Shown: piece after piece, positions 1-9,241 of the stretch
How the letters are laid out: the number at the start of each line of letters is the position of its first letter
Numbering within the stretch: the stretch's first letter is position 1
Assembly (NCBI RefSeq): GCF_016429155.1
Contig: NZ_JAELUC010000007.1
Span: forward strand, 20,446-84,445
Reading direction: 5' to 3'
Length of the DNA stretch: 64,000 bases
DNA from: Pedobacter sp. ASV12
GTDB lineage: Bacteria; Bacteroidota; Bacteroidia; Sphingobacteriales; Sphingobacteriaceae
Position numbers and translations under genes: made by a program
Notes under the pieces: generated by a model
Databases searched by the model: none
Told to the model about the DNA's origin: nothing
What the model saw: the letters and a program-made list of their open reading frames with translations, nothing else

Positions 1-688
1 GTTGCGCATGTGGCGCAATGTGTACCAAACTACCGATCCAGCGCAGAAAAAAGCGACGGTAAATGCTACCGCAGATAAATTTGTCTTGACCGTTCAATCC
101 ACCTTGTTAAACGGCGACGCGGTAACCACACAGGTTTTTGAAGTATTGGCTGATGGCAGCATTTTGGTTAAAAACAAGTTCGATGCGGTTAAAGGAAAAT
201 ATAGAACCATGATGCGTATCGGCAACGATTTGCAACTGAACAAGGCTTACAGCAATATCGAATGGTATGGCCGCGGACCGGGAGAAAACTATTGGGACAG
301 AAAAACCGCTTCGCTGATTGGGACCTACAAACAAACCGTTGACGAGCAGTATTTCCCTTATGCCCGTCCGCAGGAAAGCGGCAACAAAACCGATGTGCGC
401 TGGGTAAGCTTTACCGATAAACAAGGCAAAGGCCTTCGTTTTGAAGTGGCCGATAGCCTGTTGAGTTTTGGTGCTTTGCCTTATGCCGTTGAAGATTTGG
501 ATCCGGAAGCCGAAAAGAAACAATACCACTCTGGCGAATTGGTTAAACGCAACCAGATTTATGTACACATGGACATGAAACAGCTGGGTGTTCAGGGAAT
601 TGACAGTTGGGGTTCGTTGCCCTTGAAAGAATATCAAATTCCTTATCAAAATCAGGAGTATAGCTATTGGATTAAACCTATTAAATAA
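1..688 (+). CDS. Beta-galactosidase (GH2), C-terminal part, 5' end missing
   Basis: The reading frame is open from the contig edge, so this is only the last ~228 residues of a GH2 beta-galactosidase. What remains is the Bgal small-chain (domain 5) beta-sandwich. The motif GRGPGENYWDRK lies at about residues 90-101 of the visible part, and PQESGNKTDVRW at 123-134, both typical of LacZ-type enzymes. The catalytic TIM barrel with both glutamates lies upstream and cannot be seen. The stop is one base before the ATG of the GH27 alpha-galactosidase, so the two are surely co-transcribed and probably remove beta- and alpha-linked galactose from one glycan. An internal TTG near position 2 is not the true start. 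Confidence 0.9.
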   Translation, partial: LRMWRNVYQTTDPAQKKATVNATADKFVLTVQSTLLNGDAVTTQVFEVLADGSILVKNKFDAVKGKYRTMMRIGNDLQLNKAYSNIEWYGRGPGENYWDRKTASLIGTYKQTVDEQYFPYARPQESGNKTDVRWVSFTDKQGKGLRFEVADSLLSFGALPYAVEDLDPEAEKKQYHSGELVKRNQIYVHMDMKQLGVQGIDSWGSLPLKEYQIPYQNQEYSYWIKPIK

Positions 689-689
689 A

Positions 690-1895
690 ATGAAAGCCAA
701 ATTATTTCTTATCATGGCATTATTTGTTGGTGTTCAGGCCTTTGCTCAAGAAGCAAAACTGGCACCAACGCCACCCATGGGCTGGATGAGCTGGAACCTT
801 TTGGCCGATAAGGTTAACGAAAAAGACCTGCGCGAAATGGCTGATGCGATGGTGGCCAATGGCCTGGTCAAAGCGGGGTATCAGTATATCTTTATCGACG
901 ATTGCTGGCAGGGCGGACGCGATTACAAAAACAACATCATTGCCGACCCTAAAAAGTTTCCCTCGGGCATTAAAGCCCTGGCCGATTACCTGCATGCCAA
1001 AGGCATGAAATTGGGCATTTATTCGGATGCCGCGCCTCTAACCTGCGCAGGCTATACCGGTAGCCTGAATTTTGAAGAACAAGATGCCAAAACCTTCGCT
1101 TCTTGGGGCGTCGATTATTTGAAATACGATTATTGCGGGGCACCCGAGGATGTAGAAACCGCCAAAAAGCGCTACACTAAAATGGCCAATGCCCTACGCA
1201 AATCGGGTAGGGACATTGTATTGGGCGTTTGCGAATGGGGCCCGCGCAAACCCTGGGAATGGGCCGCACAAGCCGGCGGACAAAGCTGGCGTGCTACTTT
1301 TGATCTGCGCGACAAATGGAAAGATAAAGGCAACGGCATTGATGCGGTTGGCGTAATGGACGTAGTTGATCGTATTGCCGAGCTGGGCCAATATTCTGGG
1401 CCGGGCCATTGGAACGACGGAGATATGCTCATTATCGGGCTCAAAGGCCATAAAGGGCCATCGGGCGATTTGGGAGGCAAAGGCTGTACCGATACCGAGT
1501 ACCAGAGCCAAATGAGCTTGTGGTGTATGCTCAACTCGCCCTTGTATATGAGCAACGATTTGCGCAACATGAGCAGTGCTACTCAAAAAATCCTATCCAA
1601 TGAAGAAGTGCTGGCCCTTAACCAAGATGTATTGGGCAAGCAGGCCGAACGCAAAATCAAGAATGAAACCTGGAATATTTTCGTAAAACCCCTAGCCAAC
1701 GGCGATGTTGCTGTGGCGATTTTGAACCGGTCGGAAACTGCCCAAAATGCACAGGTTAGCTTTGCCGATTTGGGCCTGATGGGCAAATACGAAATCAGGG
1801 ATTTGTGGCAGCACCAGGTATTGGGCAAAGACAAACAATGGAAAGGAAAAGTTGATACGCACGAAACCAAAGTGTTCAGACTGAAGAAGATTTAA
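690..1895 (+). CDS. Alpha-galactosidase, GH27
   Basis: Secreted or periplasmic retaining alpha-galactosidase of 401 residues. A signal peptide covers about residues 1-19 (cleavage near FAQ|EAK). The mature protein opens with the GH27 hallmark PPMGWMSWN (29-36), followed by the (beta/alpha)8 barrel with DDCWQ (70-74). The nucleophile is D147 in KYDYC. The acid/base is D205 in WRATFDLRD, four residues after R201 as in human alpha-galactosidase A. A C-terminal beta domain follows from about 310. It begins one base after the GH2 stop, which fits translational coupling. The family also includes alpha-N-acetylgalactosaminidases, so the sugar is likely galactose but not proven. Confidence 0.93.
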   Translation: MKAKLFLIMALFVGVQAFAQEAKLAPTPPMGWMSWNLLADKVNEKDLREMADAMVANGLVKAGYQYIFIDDCWQGGRDYKNNIIADPKKFPSGIKALADYLHAKGMKLGIYSDAAPLTCAGYTGSLNFEEQDAKTFASWGVDYLKYDYCGAPEDVETAKKRYTKMANALRKSGRDIVLGVCEWGPRKPWEWAAQAGGQSWRATFDLRDKWKDKGNGIDAVGVMDVVDRIAELGQYSGPGHWNDGDMLIIGLKGHKGPSGDLGGKGCTDTEYQSQMSLWCMLNSPLYMSNDLRNMSSATQKILSNEEVLALNQDVLGKQAERKIKNETWNIFVKPLANGDVAVAILNRSETAQNAQVSFADLGLMGKYEIRDLWQHQVLGKDKQWKGKVDTHETKVFRLKKI

Positions 1896-2038
1896 GCATG
1901 CTCGATTGATCGTTTGCAGTTCCTTTTCGGCAAAGGATGCCCAAAGGAAGGGTTGGTTCAAAAGTAACCTTTAATCGCGATCAGCTAAACCCATAAGCCA
2001 ATAAACAAATGAACCAAAAATAAACAAGTTACATCCAC

Positions 2039-3553
2039 ATGAAAAAACAACTCACCTTAACCTTTTTTGCTTGTGCGCTCGCCTGGGGGGCAAGTGCGCA
2101 AACTACAACCAAAGATCCGGCTACCGTGCTTATTTCGCCACAGCATACCTTGTCTAAAGACGATGTCGAGTTTAGAAAAGCCATTAGCGAATGGAGCGAC
2201 AATACGTTAAAAAGCACCGACTATAAAAATATCAAAGCCCATCCATCGGCCGCCATATTTCCAGGCGCACCTAAAGCGGGCTATAAATTTATCGACCGCG
2301 AAGTGGCCATCAGCCATCAAAAAATAGCCGATAGCTTGGTCGATATTGTTTCCACCCTGGGCTACTCGAGCCCTTGGGCCAATAACCTGTACAGTACCGG
2401 CCTGTATGCCGTTGCCGGCGAATACATCGAAGTGGTTTTGCCAAAAGACATTGATGCCAAGGAAGTGAGCGTGCAGATTGGTTCGCAGTCAGACCGCCTC
2501 AACACTTGGGTAGCCGGTAAAGAAGACTGGCGCCGCATGCCGATTATTACCAAAAGACAGGAACTCAAAAACGGCAGCAATAAATTGGCTTCGCCTTTTG
2601 GTGGCTTGATTTACATTTCCATTTCGCCAAAGAGCGCGAACAAAAGTTTTAAGGTAACCATCAAGCATGCCATCACTTCGCCTTTGTTTGTATTGGGCAA
2701 AACCAGCGACCAGGAGTGGGCCGAGCAGCTTAAAAACAACAAGGCTCCATGGGGCGAAATGGCAACCGAAAGCGTGATTTTAACTTTGCCCGATTCGGTA
2801 TTGCAAACTGTTAAAAATCCTTCAGAAGTGATGAAGCTCTGGAATTTGATCGTAGCCGGAGAAATGGAACTGGCACAGATCAATCAGCCTTTTTACAGGG
2901 CACAGCGACTGGTGGTCGACGAGCACATCGGTGGCGGCTATATGCACAGTGGCTATCCGATTATGATTCACCATTCGCCAAGCAAACGAATGCTGTCTAA
3001 CGAAATCATGGCCAATCCGGCATTGTTGATGAAGCCGAGCAAAGGTGGTGCAAACTGGGGCTTTTTTCACGAAATCGGCCATAACATGCAAAACCTCAAC
3101 TGGGTATTTGGCGGCACTACCGAAGTGAGCAACAACTTCTTTTCGCTGTACATGTTCGATCGGTTGATGGGCGGACACGACGATTCGCACTCGGGTGTTT
3201 CGAGCGAGAACACACAGAAGCAGATGAAAAAGTACTTTGCCGATGCGCCTAGCTACGAAAAGTGGAAGAAAGATCCATTCCTGGGCCTCATCATGTTCCG
3301 CCAGATGCAGGAAGGATTTGGATGGGAAAGCTTTAAATCCTTTTTCAGGGAATACCAAAAACTGGGACCAACCATTGGCCGCATGAACGACCAGCAGAAA
3401 ATAGACCTTTGGGTAAAAACCTATTCCAATATTGTGAAAAGAAACCTGGTGCCATTCTGGAAAACCTGGGGTATTCCGGTAAGCGATTCGGTAGACAAGG
3501 AATTGTCGGTTTATCCAAAATGGATGCCTTTTAACTTCCCGCCACAGAATTAA
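2039..3553 (+). CDS. Peptidase M60 family (mucin-type zinc metallopeptidase)
   Basis: 504-residue exported protein with signal peptide 1-20 (ASAQ|TTTK). The zinc-binding gluzincin motif HEIGH is at 344-348 and the likely third ligand is E362, 13 residues after H348, as in M60/enhancin proteins. The region KAGYKFIDREVAISHQ to VLPKDIDAKEVSVQIG is the N-terminal beta-rich part that precedes the catalytic domain in M60 enzymes. Characterised members cut heavily O-glycosylated mucin-like proteins next to the glycan. It starts 143 bp after the GH27 gene and is followed 6 bp later by a GH95-like gene, so it sits inside a glycan-degrading operon. That context suggests attack on a glycoprotein; the substrate itself is inferred. 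Confidence 0.85.
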   Translation: MKKQLTLTFFACALAWGASAQTTTKDPATVLISPQHTLSKDDVEFRKAISEWSDNTLKSTDYKNIKAHPSAAIFPGAPKAGYKFIDREVAISHQKIADSLVDIVSTLGYSSPWANNLYSTGLYAVAGEYIEVVLPKDIDAKEVSVQIGSQSDRLNTWVAGKEDWRRMPIITKRQELKNGSNKLASPFGGLIYISISPKSANKSFKVTIKHAITSPLFVLGKTSDQEWAEQLKNNKAPWGEMATESVILTLPDSVLQTVKNPSEVMKLWNLIVAGEMELAQINQPFYRAQRLVVDEHIGGGYMHSGYPIMIHHSPSKRMLSNEIMANPALLMKPSKGGANWGFFHEIGHNMQNLNWVFGGTTEVSNNFFSLYMFDRLMGGHDDSHSGVSSENTQKQMKKYFADAPSYEKWKKDPFLGLIMFRQMQEGFGWESFKSFFREYQKLGPTIGRMNDQQKIDLWVKTYSNIVKRNLVPFWKTWGIPVSDSVDKELSVYPKWMPFNFPPQN

Positions 3554-3559
3554 ATCCTT

Positions 3560-5830
3560 ATGAAAGCACTATTGATCAAGAAGATTGCGTGCCTGGGCTT
3601 GTTGTGTGGCGTGTTGCAGGTTGCCTGGGCGCAAAACGAAACCAAGCACAACCTTGTTTTTAACAAATTGGCCAATAAGTGGGATGAGGCCATGCCTTTG
3701 GGCAATGGCATGCTGGGCGCCTTGGTTTGGCAAAAGGGCGACAAACTACGACTTTCTTTAGACCGCGCCGACTTGTGGGACGAACGGAAAGCGCTCGACA
3801 TGAGCAAGCTCAACTTCAAGTGGGTAAAAGAGCAAGTGCTCAAAAAAGATTACCGTCCGGTGCAAAAAATCGGCGATGAGCCTTACGATAATGTGCCTTA
3901 CCCGACCAAGCTCCCTGCGGCGGCTATCGAGTTCGACATCAGTGCCTTGGGCAAGGTAAAATCTAACGTGCTCAGCATCAAAGAGGCACTCAATACCATC
4001 AAATTTGAAAACGGAACGGTATTTAACTGTTATATTCATGCCACTAAACCAGAAGGCTATTTTAGTTTCGAAAACCTCAAATCAGCCGCTATTTTGCCTC
4101 AGCTTATGGTACACAACTATAACACCAGCGCAAATGGTACCAATGATAATAGCCATGCGGGCCAGGGATTGGGCAAACTGGGCTATGCCAAAGGCACGGT
4201 AAAGCAAACTGCCAATAGCATTGTCTACCATCAGCCTACAGCCGATGGCCATTATTTTGAAGTGCTCATCAAATGGCAGCAGCAGCCAGGCCATAAAATC
4301 ATTGGTTCATGGACCATCAGCAGCAATAAGCCTGCGGTAATGGCCAACCTGTCTACCCAAGTAAAAGAACCAACCGGCTGGGATACGCACTTGGCGTGGT
4401 GGAAAAACTACTGGAAGCAATCGTCGGTTAGCTTGCCAGATACCTTGCTCGAAAAACAGTATTACCTCGAGCTGTATAAATTAGGTTGCGTATCGAGAAA
4501 AGGAGCGCCAGCCATTACCCTGCAAGCCATTTGGACAGCCGATAACGGAAGCTTGCCTCCTTGGAAGGGCGATTTTCACAACGACCTGAATACCCAACTC
4601 AGCTATTGGCCGGCCTATACCGGCAACCGCTTGGTCGAAGCCGCCACCTTTACCGATTGGCTGTGGAAAATCAGGGATAAGAATTTGGCCTACACCAAAC
4701 AGTATTTTGGGGTAGAAGGCTTAAATGTACCCGGTGTGGTTACCTTAAATGGCGATCCCATGGGTGGTTGGATCCAATATTCGATGTCGCCAACGGTAAG
4801 TGCCTGGGCATCGCAGCATTTTTATTGGCAATGGAAGTACTCGATGGACAAAACCTTCCTGAAAACAAGGGCCTATCCTTACATCCACGATGCCGCTACT
4901 TATTTGGAAAATATTACTTACGTTGAAAACGGCGTACGCAAACTGCCGTTAAGCTCAAGTCCAGAGTATAACGACAACAGCATTAATGCCTGGTTTCTAA
5001 ACTGGAGCAATTTTGATTTGGGCCTGAGCAAATTCCTGTTCAAGGTCGCCGCCGAAGTAAGCCAAGCCAACGGGCAAGCGGCCGAAAGCCAACATTGGCT
5101 GTCGATATTAAAGCAACTGCCTGATTTCGAAGTGAACGAGACGGGCTTTACCGTTGCCCCAGGCCAGAACCTGAACAGCTCACATCGCCATTTTTCGCAG
5201 TACATGGCTATTTATCCGCTGGCCTTGCTTGATGTAAACCGCGGGGAAGACAAGTTGCGCATCAGCAATTCGCTAAAACGCATTGAAGAAAAGGGCACCC
5301 GTGGCTGGTGTGGCTATTCGTTCAGCTGGATGGCTTCATTGTATGCCCGTGCCTACGAAGCCGATAAAGCCGTAAAACAGTTACAGATTTTTGCCAACAA
5401 CTTCTGTTCGCCTAACAGCTTTCACCTAAACGGCGACCAAAAAGGCGGCCAATATTCGGGCTTTACCTACCGGCCCTTTACCCTGGAAGGCAATTTTGCC
5501 TTTGCGCAGGGTGTAAACGAACTCTTGCTGCAAAGCAGGGAAGGCTATATTGAGGTTTTTCCTGCCGTGCCACGCGATTGGAAAAACGCTTCGTTCGAAA
5601 ACCTGAGGGCAGAAGGCGCCTTTTTGGTTAGTGCCCAAAAGCAGAACGGCGTTCCGGCAAAAGTTAGTATTAAGGCAGAAAAGGGTGGTTTATTGGCCAT
5701 CAAACTGCCTTTTAAAATAGCTGTCGTAAAGGAAATAGACGCCAAAAGAGTAAAATTTGGACAAGACGGTTTGGCGCGGGTAAGCCTAAACAAAGGCGAA
5801 AGCATTAGCTTCGAAAATGGTTACGAATAA
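3560..5830 (+). CDS. GH95-like glycoside hydrolase (alpha-L-fucosidase/galactosidase type)
   Basis: 756 residues with signal peptide 1-21 (WAQ|NETK). The N-terminal beta domain has WDEAMPLGNGMLGALVW (36-52), matching the GH95 motif W-EALPLGNG-LGA. The (alpha/alpha)6 barrel contains HNDLNTQLSYWPAY (340-353) and SSHRHFSQY (540-548). By eye, one of the two base-network asparagines of characterised fucosidases falls on D342 and the other on N344. The DGNFG-type motif near the C-terminus reads LEGNF, with E643 where Asp is usual. These swaps suggest a divergent subfamily, so the bond cut is uncertain. It lies 6 bp after the M60 gene and 9 bp before a sulfatase: one operon. Confidence 0.75.
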   Translation: MKALLIKKIACLGLLCGVLQVAWAQNETKHNLVFNKLANKWDEAMPLGNGMLGALVWQKGDKLRLSLDRADLWDERKALDMSKLNFKWVKEQVLKKDYRPVQKIGDEPYDNVPYPTKLPAAAIEFDISALGKVKSNVLSIKEALNTIKFENGTVFNCYIHATKPEGYFSFENLKSAAILPQLMVHNYNTSANGTNDNSHAGQGLGKLGYAKGTVKQTANSIVYHQPTADGHYFEVLIKWQQQPGHKIIGSWTISSNKPAVMANLSTQVKEPTGWDTHLAWWKNYWKQSSVSLPDTLLEKQYYLELYKLGCVSRKGAPAITLQAIWTADNGSLPPWKGDFHNDLNTQLSYWPAYTGNRLVEAATFTDWLWKIRDKNLAYTKQYFGVEGLNVPGVVTLNGDPMGGWIQYSMSPTVSAWASQHFYWQWKYSMDKTFLKTRAYPYIHDAATYLENITYVENGVRKLPLSSSPEYNDNSINAWFLNWSNFDLGLSKFLFKVAAEVSQANGQAAESQHWLSILKQLPDFEVNETGFTVAPGQNLNSSHRHFSQYMAIYPLALLDVNRGEDKLRISNSLKRIEEKGTRGWCGYSFSWMASLYARAYEADKAVKQLQIFANNFCSPNSFHLNGDQKGGQYSGFTYRPFTLEGNFAFAQGVNELLLQSREGYIEVFPAVPRDWKNASFENLRAEGAFLVSAQKQNGVPAKVSIKAEKGGLLAIKLPFKIAVVKEIDAKRVKFGQDGLARVSLNKGESISFENGYE

Positions 5831-5839
5831 GAAACAACG

Positions 5840-7882
5840 ATGAAAAAAAACATGCCTATCCTGCTTGGTCTTTTTGTGCTTCTGGCATGGCCAACCTATG
5901 CACAGCAAAAAACGAAAAAACCAAATATCATCTTTATTTTAACCGACGATTTGGGCTATGGCGACGTCGGGGTTTTCTTTCAAAACCAGCGGGCCCAGCA
6001 AAATAACAAGGCCTTGCCTTTTGCCCTAACGCCAAGTTTGGATCAAATGGCAGCCAACGGAGCCATTTTAACGCAGAGCTATTGCGCCGCACCGGTTTGT
6101 GCGCCGTCTAGGGCATCGATCCTTTTGGGCCAAAGCCAAGGGCATGCCAACGTGCGCGACAACCAGTTCGACAAGGCCTTGGCCAACAACCATACGCTGG
6201 GTACCGTGCTGCAAAAAGCAGGCTATAAAACGGTAGCCATTGGCAAATGGGGTTTGCAGGGAACGGGCAAAGACTGGCCAGCACATCCGCTAAATCGGGG
6301 CTTCGATTACTTTTATGGCTACATGCGCCATTCGGATGGGCACGAACATTATCCCAAAGAGGGCATTTACAGAGGCAAAAAGGAAGTTTGGGAAAACCGA
6401 ACCGAAGTCTCGGCCGCACTCGACAAATGCTATACCGGCGATTTATGGACGGCAAAGGCCAAAGATTGGATCATCCAGCAGGCCAAAAGAAGTGCCGACC
6501 AGCCCTTTTTTATGTATTTGGCTTATGATACGCCCCATGCAGTTTTGGAACAGCCAACGGGTTCCTATCCGCAAGGCGGGGGCTTAAACGGTGGATTGCA
6601 ATGGTTGGGCAAACCTGGCGAAATGATCAATACCGCGCATGGAACACCCGATAGCTGGACCGACCCGTTGTATGCCCATGCCACTTATGATGACGATAAA
6701 AATCCGGCCACACCCGAAAAGCCATGGCCCGACACCTATAAACGTTTTGCCACCACCACCAAACGCCTCGACGATGAAATTGGCGATTTGTTGAAGCTGC
6801 TGAGCGACCTAAAGATAGACGATCATACTTTGGTGATTTTCAGCTCAGACAACGGCCCTTCTATCGAAGCCTACTTGCCTAAGCCCAACGTACCTTACGA
6901 AGCCAATTTCTTCGACAGTTTTGGCCCTTTTGATGGCATTAAAAGAGATGTGCTGGAAGGTGGCATGCGCATGCCGGTCATTGCCCAATGGACCAAACAC
7001 ATTGCACCGAACACTGTAGTGGCTTCGCCCAATATTTCGTACGATTGGATGCCGACCTTTGTGGAGGCGGCGGGTTTAAGCGCACCGGCGGTTACCGATG
7101 GCGTTTCACTGTTGCCTTCGTTGTTGCAAAAAGGCAAGCAAGCCCCTAGTTTAATCTATTCAGAGTATTTCGAATCGGGCAAAACGCCAAACTACAGCGA
7201 GTATGCACCCAACAACCGTGGCAAGCTGCGCAACCAGATGCAAATGATCCGCATTGGCGATATCGTGGGGCTGCGTTACAACGTCAAATCGGCCAATGAT
7301 GATTTTCAGTTGTTCAACGTGGTTAGCGATACCCATCAAGCTACCGATTTGGCCAAGGACAATGCCCAGTTGCAAGCACAAATGAAAGCCAAGGTGTTGC
7401 AGCTGAGAAGAAGCGATGCAGAGGCCAAACGTCCCTACGACGAGGAGCTTGTACCTGCCATAACGCTGGCTGCACCCCAAGCAGGAGCAGTACTGAAGGC
7501 CTTTAACGACAAAGCTGCTTGGGTGCCCAAAACCGGAGGCCTATCGGCCCTGCGTACAGTTACAACCAACGAAATTGCCATTAAGCCGGTAGCCAAAGCT
7601 AATGTTTACGAGTTTTCGGGCTATATCAAAGTTGCCAGTGATGGTTTATACACTTTTGCTTTAAGCACCAATGGCAAAGCCTTTTTGCGATTGCACGAAG
7701 CGGTAATCATAGATGCTGATTATGGCTATGTGGCCAATAAACAATTGCAGAACAGCATCAGGCTCAAGGCAGGCTACCATCCGTTTACCCTTACCGTTAA
7801 GGATGCCAAAACCATCAAGCTTTTATGGGCCGAAGATGGTGCAAGTGCCAAAGCAATCGGCGTTGGTAGTTTATACCATTAA
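5840..7882 (+). CDS. Sulfatase (S1 arylsulfatase family) with C-terminal PA14-like domain
   Basis: 680 residues with signal peptide 1-21 (TYAQ|QKTK). The metal-binding start is PNIIFILTDDLGYGD (29-43). The sulfatase signature C-A-P-S-R begins at C87, the cysteine oxidised to formylglycine by a maturase that is not in this window. Second metal-site residues are visible in VIFSSDNGPS. After the sulfatase fold (about residue 560) comes an extra domain with YEFSGYIKVASDGLYTFAL and IRLKAGYHPFTL, the pattern of PA14 carbohydrate-binding modules. It is last of the M60-GH95-sulfatase run. The target sulfate ester is unknown, but the neighbours suggest a sulfated galactose- or fucose-containing glycan. 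Confidence 0.88.
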   Translation: MKKNMPILLGLFVLLAWPTYAQQKTKKPNIIFILTDDLGYGDVGVFFQNQRAQQNNKALPFALTPSLDQMAANGAILTQSYCAAPVCAPSRASILLGQSQGHANVRDNQFDKALANNHTLGTVLQKAGYKTVAIGKWGLQGTGKDWPAHPLNRGFDYFYGYMRHSDGHEHYPKEGIYRGKKEVWENRTEVSAALDKCYTGDLWTAKAKDWIIQQAKRSADQPFFMYLAYDTPHAVLEQPTGSYPQGGGLNGGLQWLGKPGEMINTAHGTPDSWTDPLYAHATYDDDKNPATPEKPWPDTYKRFATTTKRLDDEIGDLLKLLSDLKIDDHTLVIFSSDNGPSIEAYLPKPNVPYEANFFDSFGPFDGIKRDVLEGGMRMPVIAQWTKHIAPNTVVASPNISYDWMPTFVEAAGLSAPAVTDGVSLLPSLLQKGKQAPSLIYSEYFESGKTPNYSEYAPNNRGKLRNQMQMIRIGDIVGLRYNVKSANDDFQLFNVVSDTHQATDLAKDNAQLQAQMKAKVLQLRRSDAEAKRPYDEELVPAITLAAPQAGAVLKAFNDKAAWVPKTGGLSALRTVTTNEIAIKPVAKANVYEFSGYIKVASDGLYTFALSTNGKAFLRLHEAVIIDADYGYVANKQLQNSIRLKAGYHPFTLTVKDAKTIKLLWAEDGASAKAIGVGSLYH

Positions 7883-7931
7883 TCCATTGAAAAAGAAATT
7901 AATTAAAATAGGTTAAAACAGTTAACCGAGC

Positions 7932-7962
7932 TTTGTTTAATCAGATCAGAACAATAGCTTTA
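7932..7962 (+). promoter_or_regulatory. Candidate Bacteroidota promoter for the propeller/OMP pair
   Basis: A TTTG element at 7932-7935 is followed after 19 nt by TAGCTTTA (7955-7962). This agrees, with one mismatch, with the TTG-N19/21-TAnnTTTG promoter of Bacteroidota and lies 28 bp before the ATG at 7990. It is found by eye only. Confidence 0.45.
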
Positions 7963-7989
7963 CATACAGAATAAGGACCATCTAACCAA

Positions 7990-9234
7990 ATGAAAACTAA
8001 ATTAACCGCTGTTGCAGGGCTATGGTGCTGTGCATTGTTTGGCCATTACGCTCTGGCCCAAACTGCCAAGGTTGACAGCTCGCACGTACAAACATTGCGC
8101 ATCGACCCGAACGCCGCCATGGGTGCGCCAGTCTCCGAAATTTTCGATGAGGTAAGCTTTACGCCCCTAGAAACCACTAAAGAAAGCCTGTTCGGCGCTA
8201 TTGCCCAACTCGAAATCTTAAACGATCATTACGTCATATTCGATTACGACACCAGGGCTGTTTTAATCTTTACCAAGTCCGGCAAGTACAAAACCAAAAT
8301 CGATGCATCCAAATTGCCATTCGATGCCGATTCGAAGGAACAAGGTATTTGGGGCTTCAACCTGCAGGAAGAGAATGGGGTAGGCTATATCCAGATTAAT
8401 TCGAACAAGTTCTTTTTTTACTATGATATCAATGGGAAATTGGTTAAAAAGGTCAAGCCCGAAGATATGCCCGATAACAGGAAATATTTTAATGATAAGG
8501 TCAATTATGTTCGGGTTAACTATATCGCCAAAAAAGACGATTCGATATCGTATGATGTAGGCATCTACAATAAAAACAAAGGAATTTTAACCTATTTCCC
8601 TTTCAAGACCAACCGCTACAACGATGACGATTTTATCGGGGCAGGCGAAAATTTTTGGCTCAGCGAGCAAAGAGACCGGTTTTGGTTTACCCGCTTTTAC
8701 GATTATTCTATCTTTGAGGGCAACGCCAATGGCCTTTCGCTCGCTTACAGGCTGATCTTTCCGATGAACATGTCGTTGCCCAATGATTTTGTTACCAATC
8801 CCATCTACAAGAAAAAACGCACAAAGTACTTCCAAGACAACAGTGGCAAGGTTTACAGTCTTGGCAATGTGATGTTTATTGGCGATAACCTGCTCTTTAG
8901 GTTAGGCGTTTGGAATGGTGCAAAAAAGAATATGCTGGCCTACAATGTTAAATCGGGTGCCTTGTTGTCTATGAATGATATCGAACCCGACGAAAAGAGC
9001 TTCTATTTGCCTATCAATGATTCTGGAGTGGGCTATGATTTTCTAAATAGGGGCTTTCTCTTGTACAAAGACAGCTATTTGTACACCAGTTATTCCTCAC
9101 TCGCCATGTTTGCCTTTAAGGAACAAAGTGCCAGCAAAAACCCGAAGTATAATGCGGTTTTAACCGATTATTTTAAAACGCAGAATAGAAAGAGCAATCC
9201 CGTAATCATCCAGTTAAAACCTAAGAAAAACTAA
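7990..9234 (+). CDS. Six-bladed beta-propeller family protein
   Basis: 414 residues with a signal peptide (1-23, ALAQ|TAKV). The start of the mature protein carries EIFDEVSFTPLETTKESLFG, and then a YVIFDYDTRAVLIFTKSGKYKTKI stretch: the signature of the Bacteroidota six-bladed beta-propeller family (DUF4934/DUF5128-like). Its later segments repeat short beta-strand units such as LLSMNDIEPDEKSF. The usual GpGEY-like loop is not seen. Members are periplasmic or surface proteins of unknown function, often beside TonB-dependent receptors. Here the next gene, 7 bp on, is a TonB-receptor-like outer membrane protein, so the two probably form one functional unit. Confidence 0.75.
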   Translation: MKTKLTAVAGLWCCALFGHYALAQTAKVDSSHVQTLRIDPNAAMGAPVSEIFDEVSFTPLETTKESLFGAIAQLEILNDHYVIFDYDTRAVLIFTKSGKYKTKIDASKLPFDADSKEQGIWGFNLQEENGVGYIQINSNKFFFYYDINGKLVKKVKPEDMPDNRKYFNDKVNYVRVNYIAKKDDSISYDVGIYNKNKGILTYFPFKTNRYNDDDFIGAGENFWLSEQRDRFWFTRFYDYSIFEGNANGLSLAYRLIFPMNMSLPNDFVTNPIYKKKRTKYFQDNSGKVYSLGNVMFIGDNLLFRLGVWNGAKKNMLAYNVKSGALLSMNDIEPDEKSFYLPINDSGVGYDFLNRGFLLYKDSYLYTSYSSLAMFAFKEQSASKNPKYNAVLTDYFKTQNRKSNPVIIQLKPKKN

Positions 9235-9241
9235 GGTCTAT

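Noticed and set aside
107..715. 202-codon open frame antisense to the GH2 gene
   Set aside because: Shadow of a well-supported coding frame; the translation is low-complexity hydrophobic with no start context.
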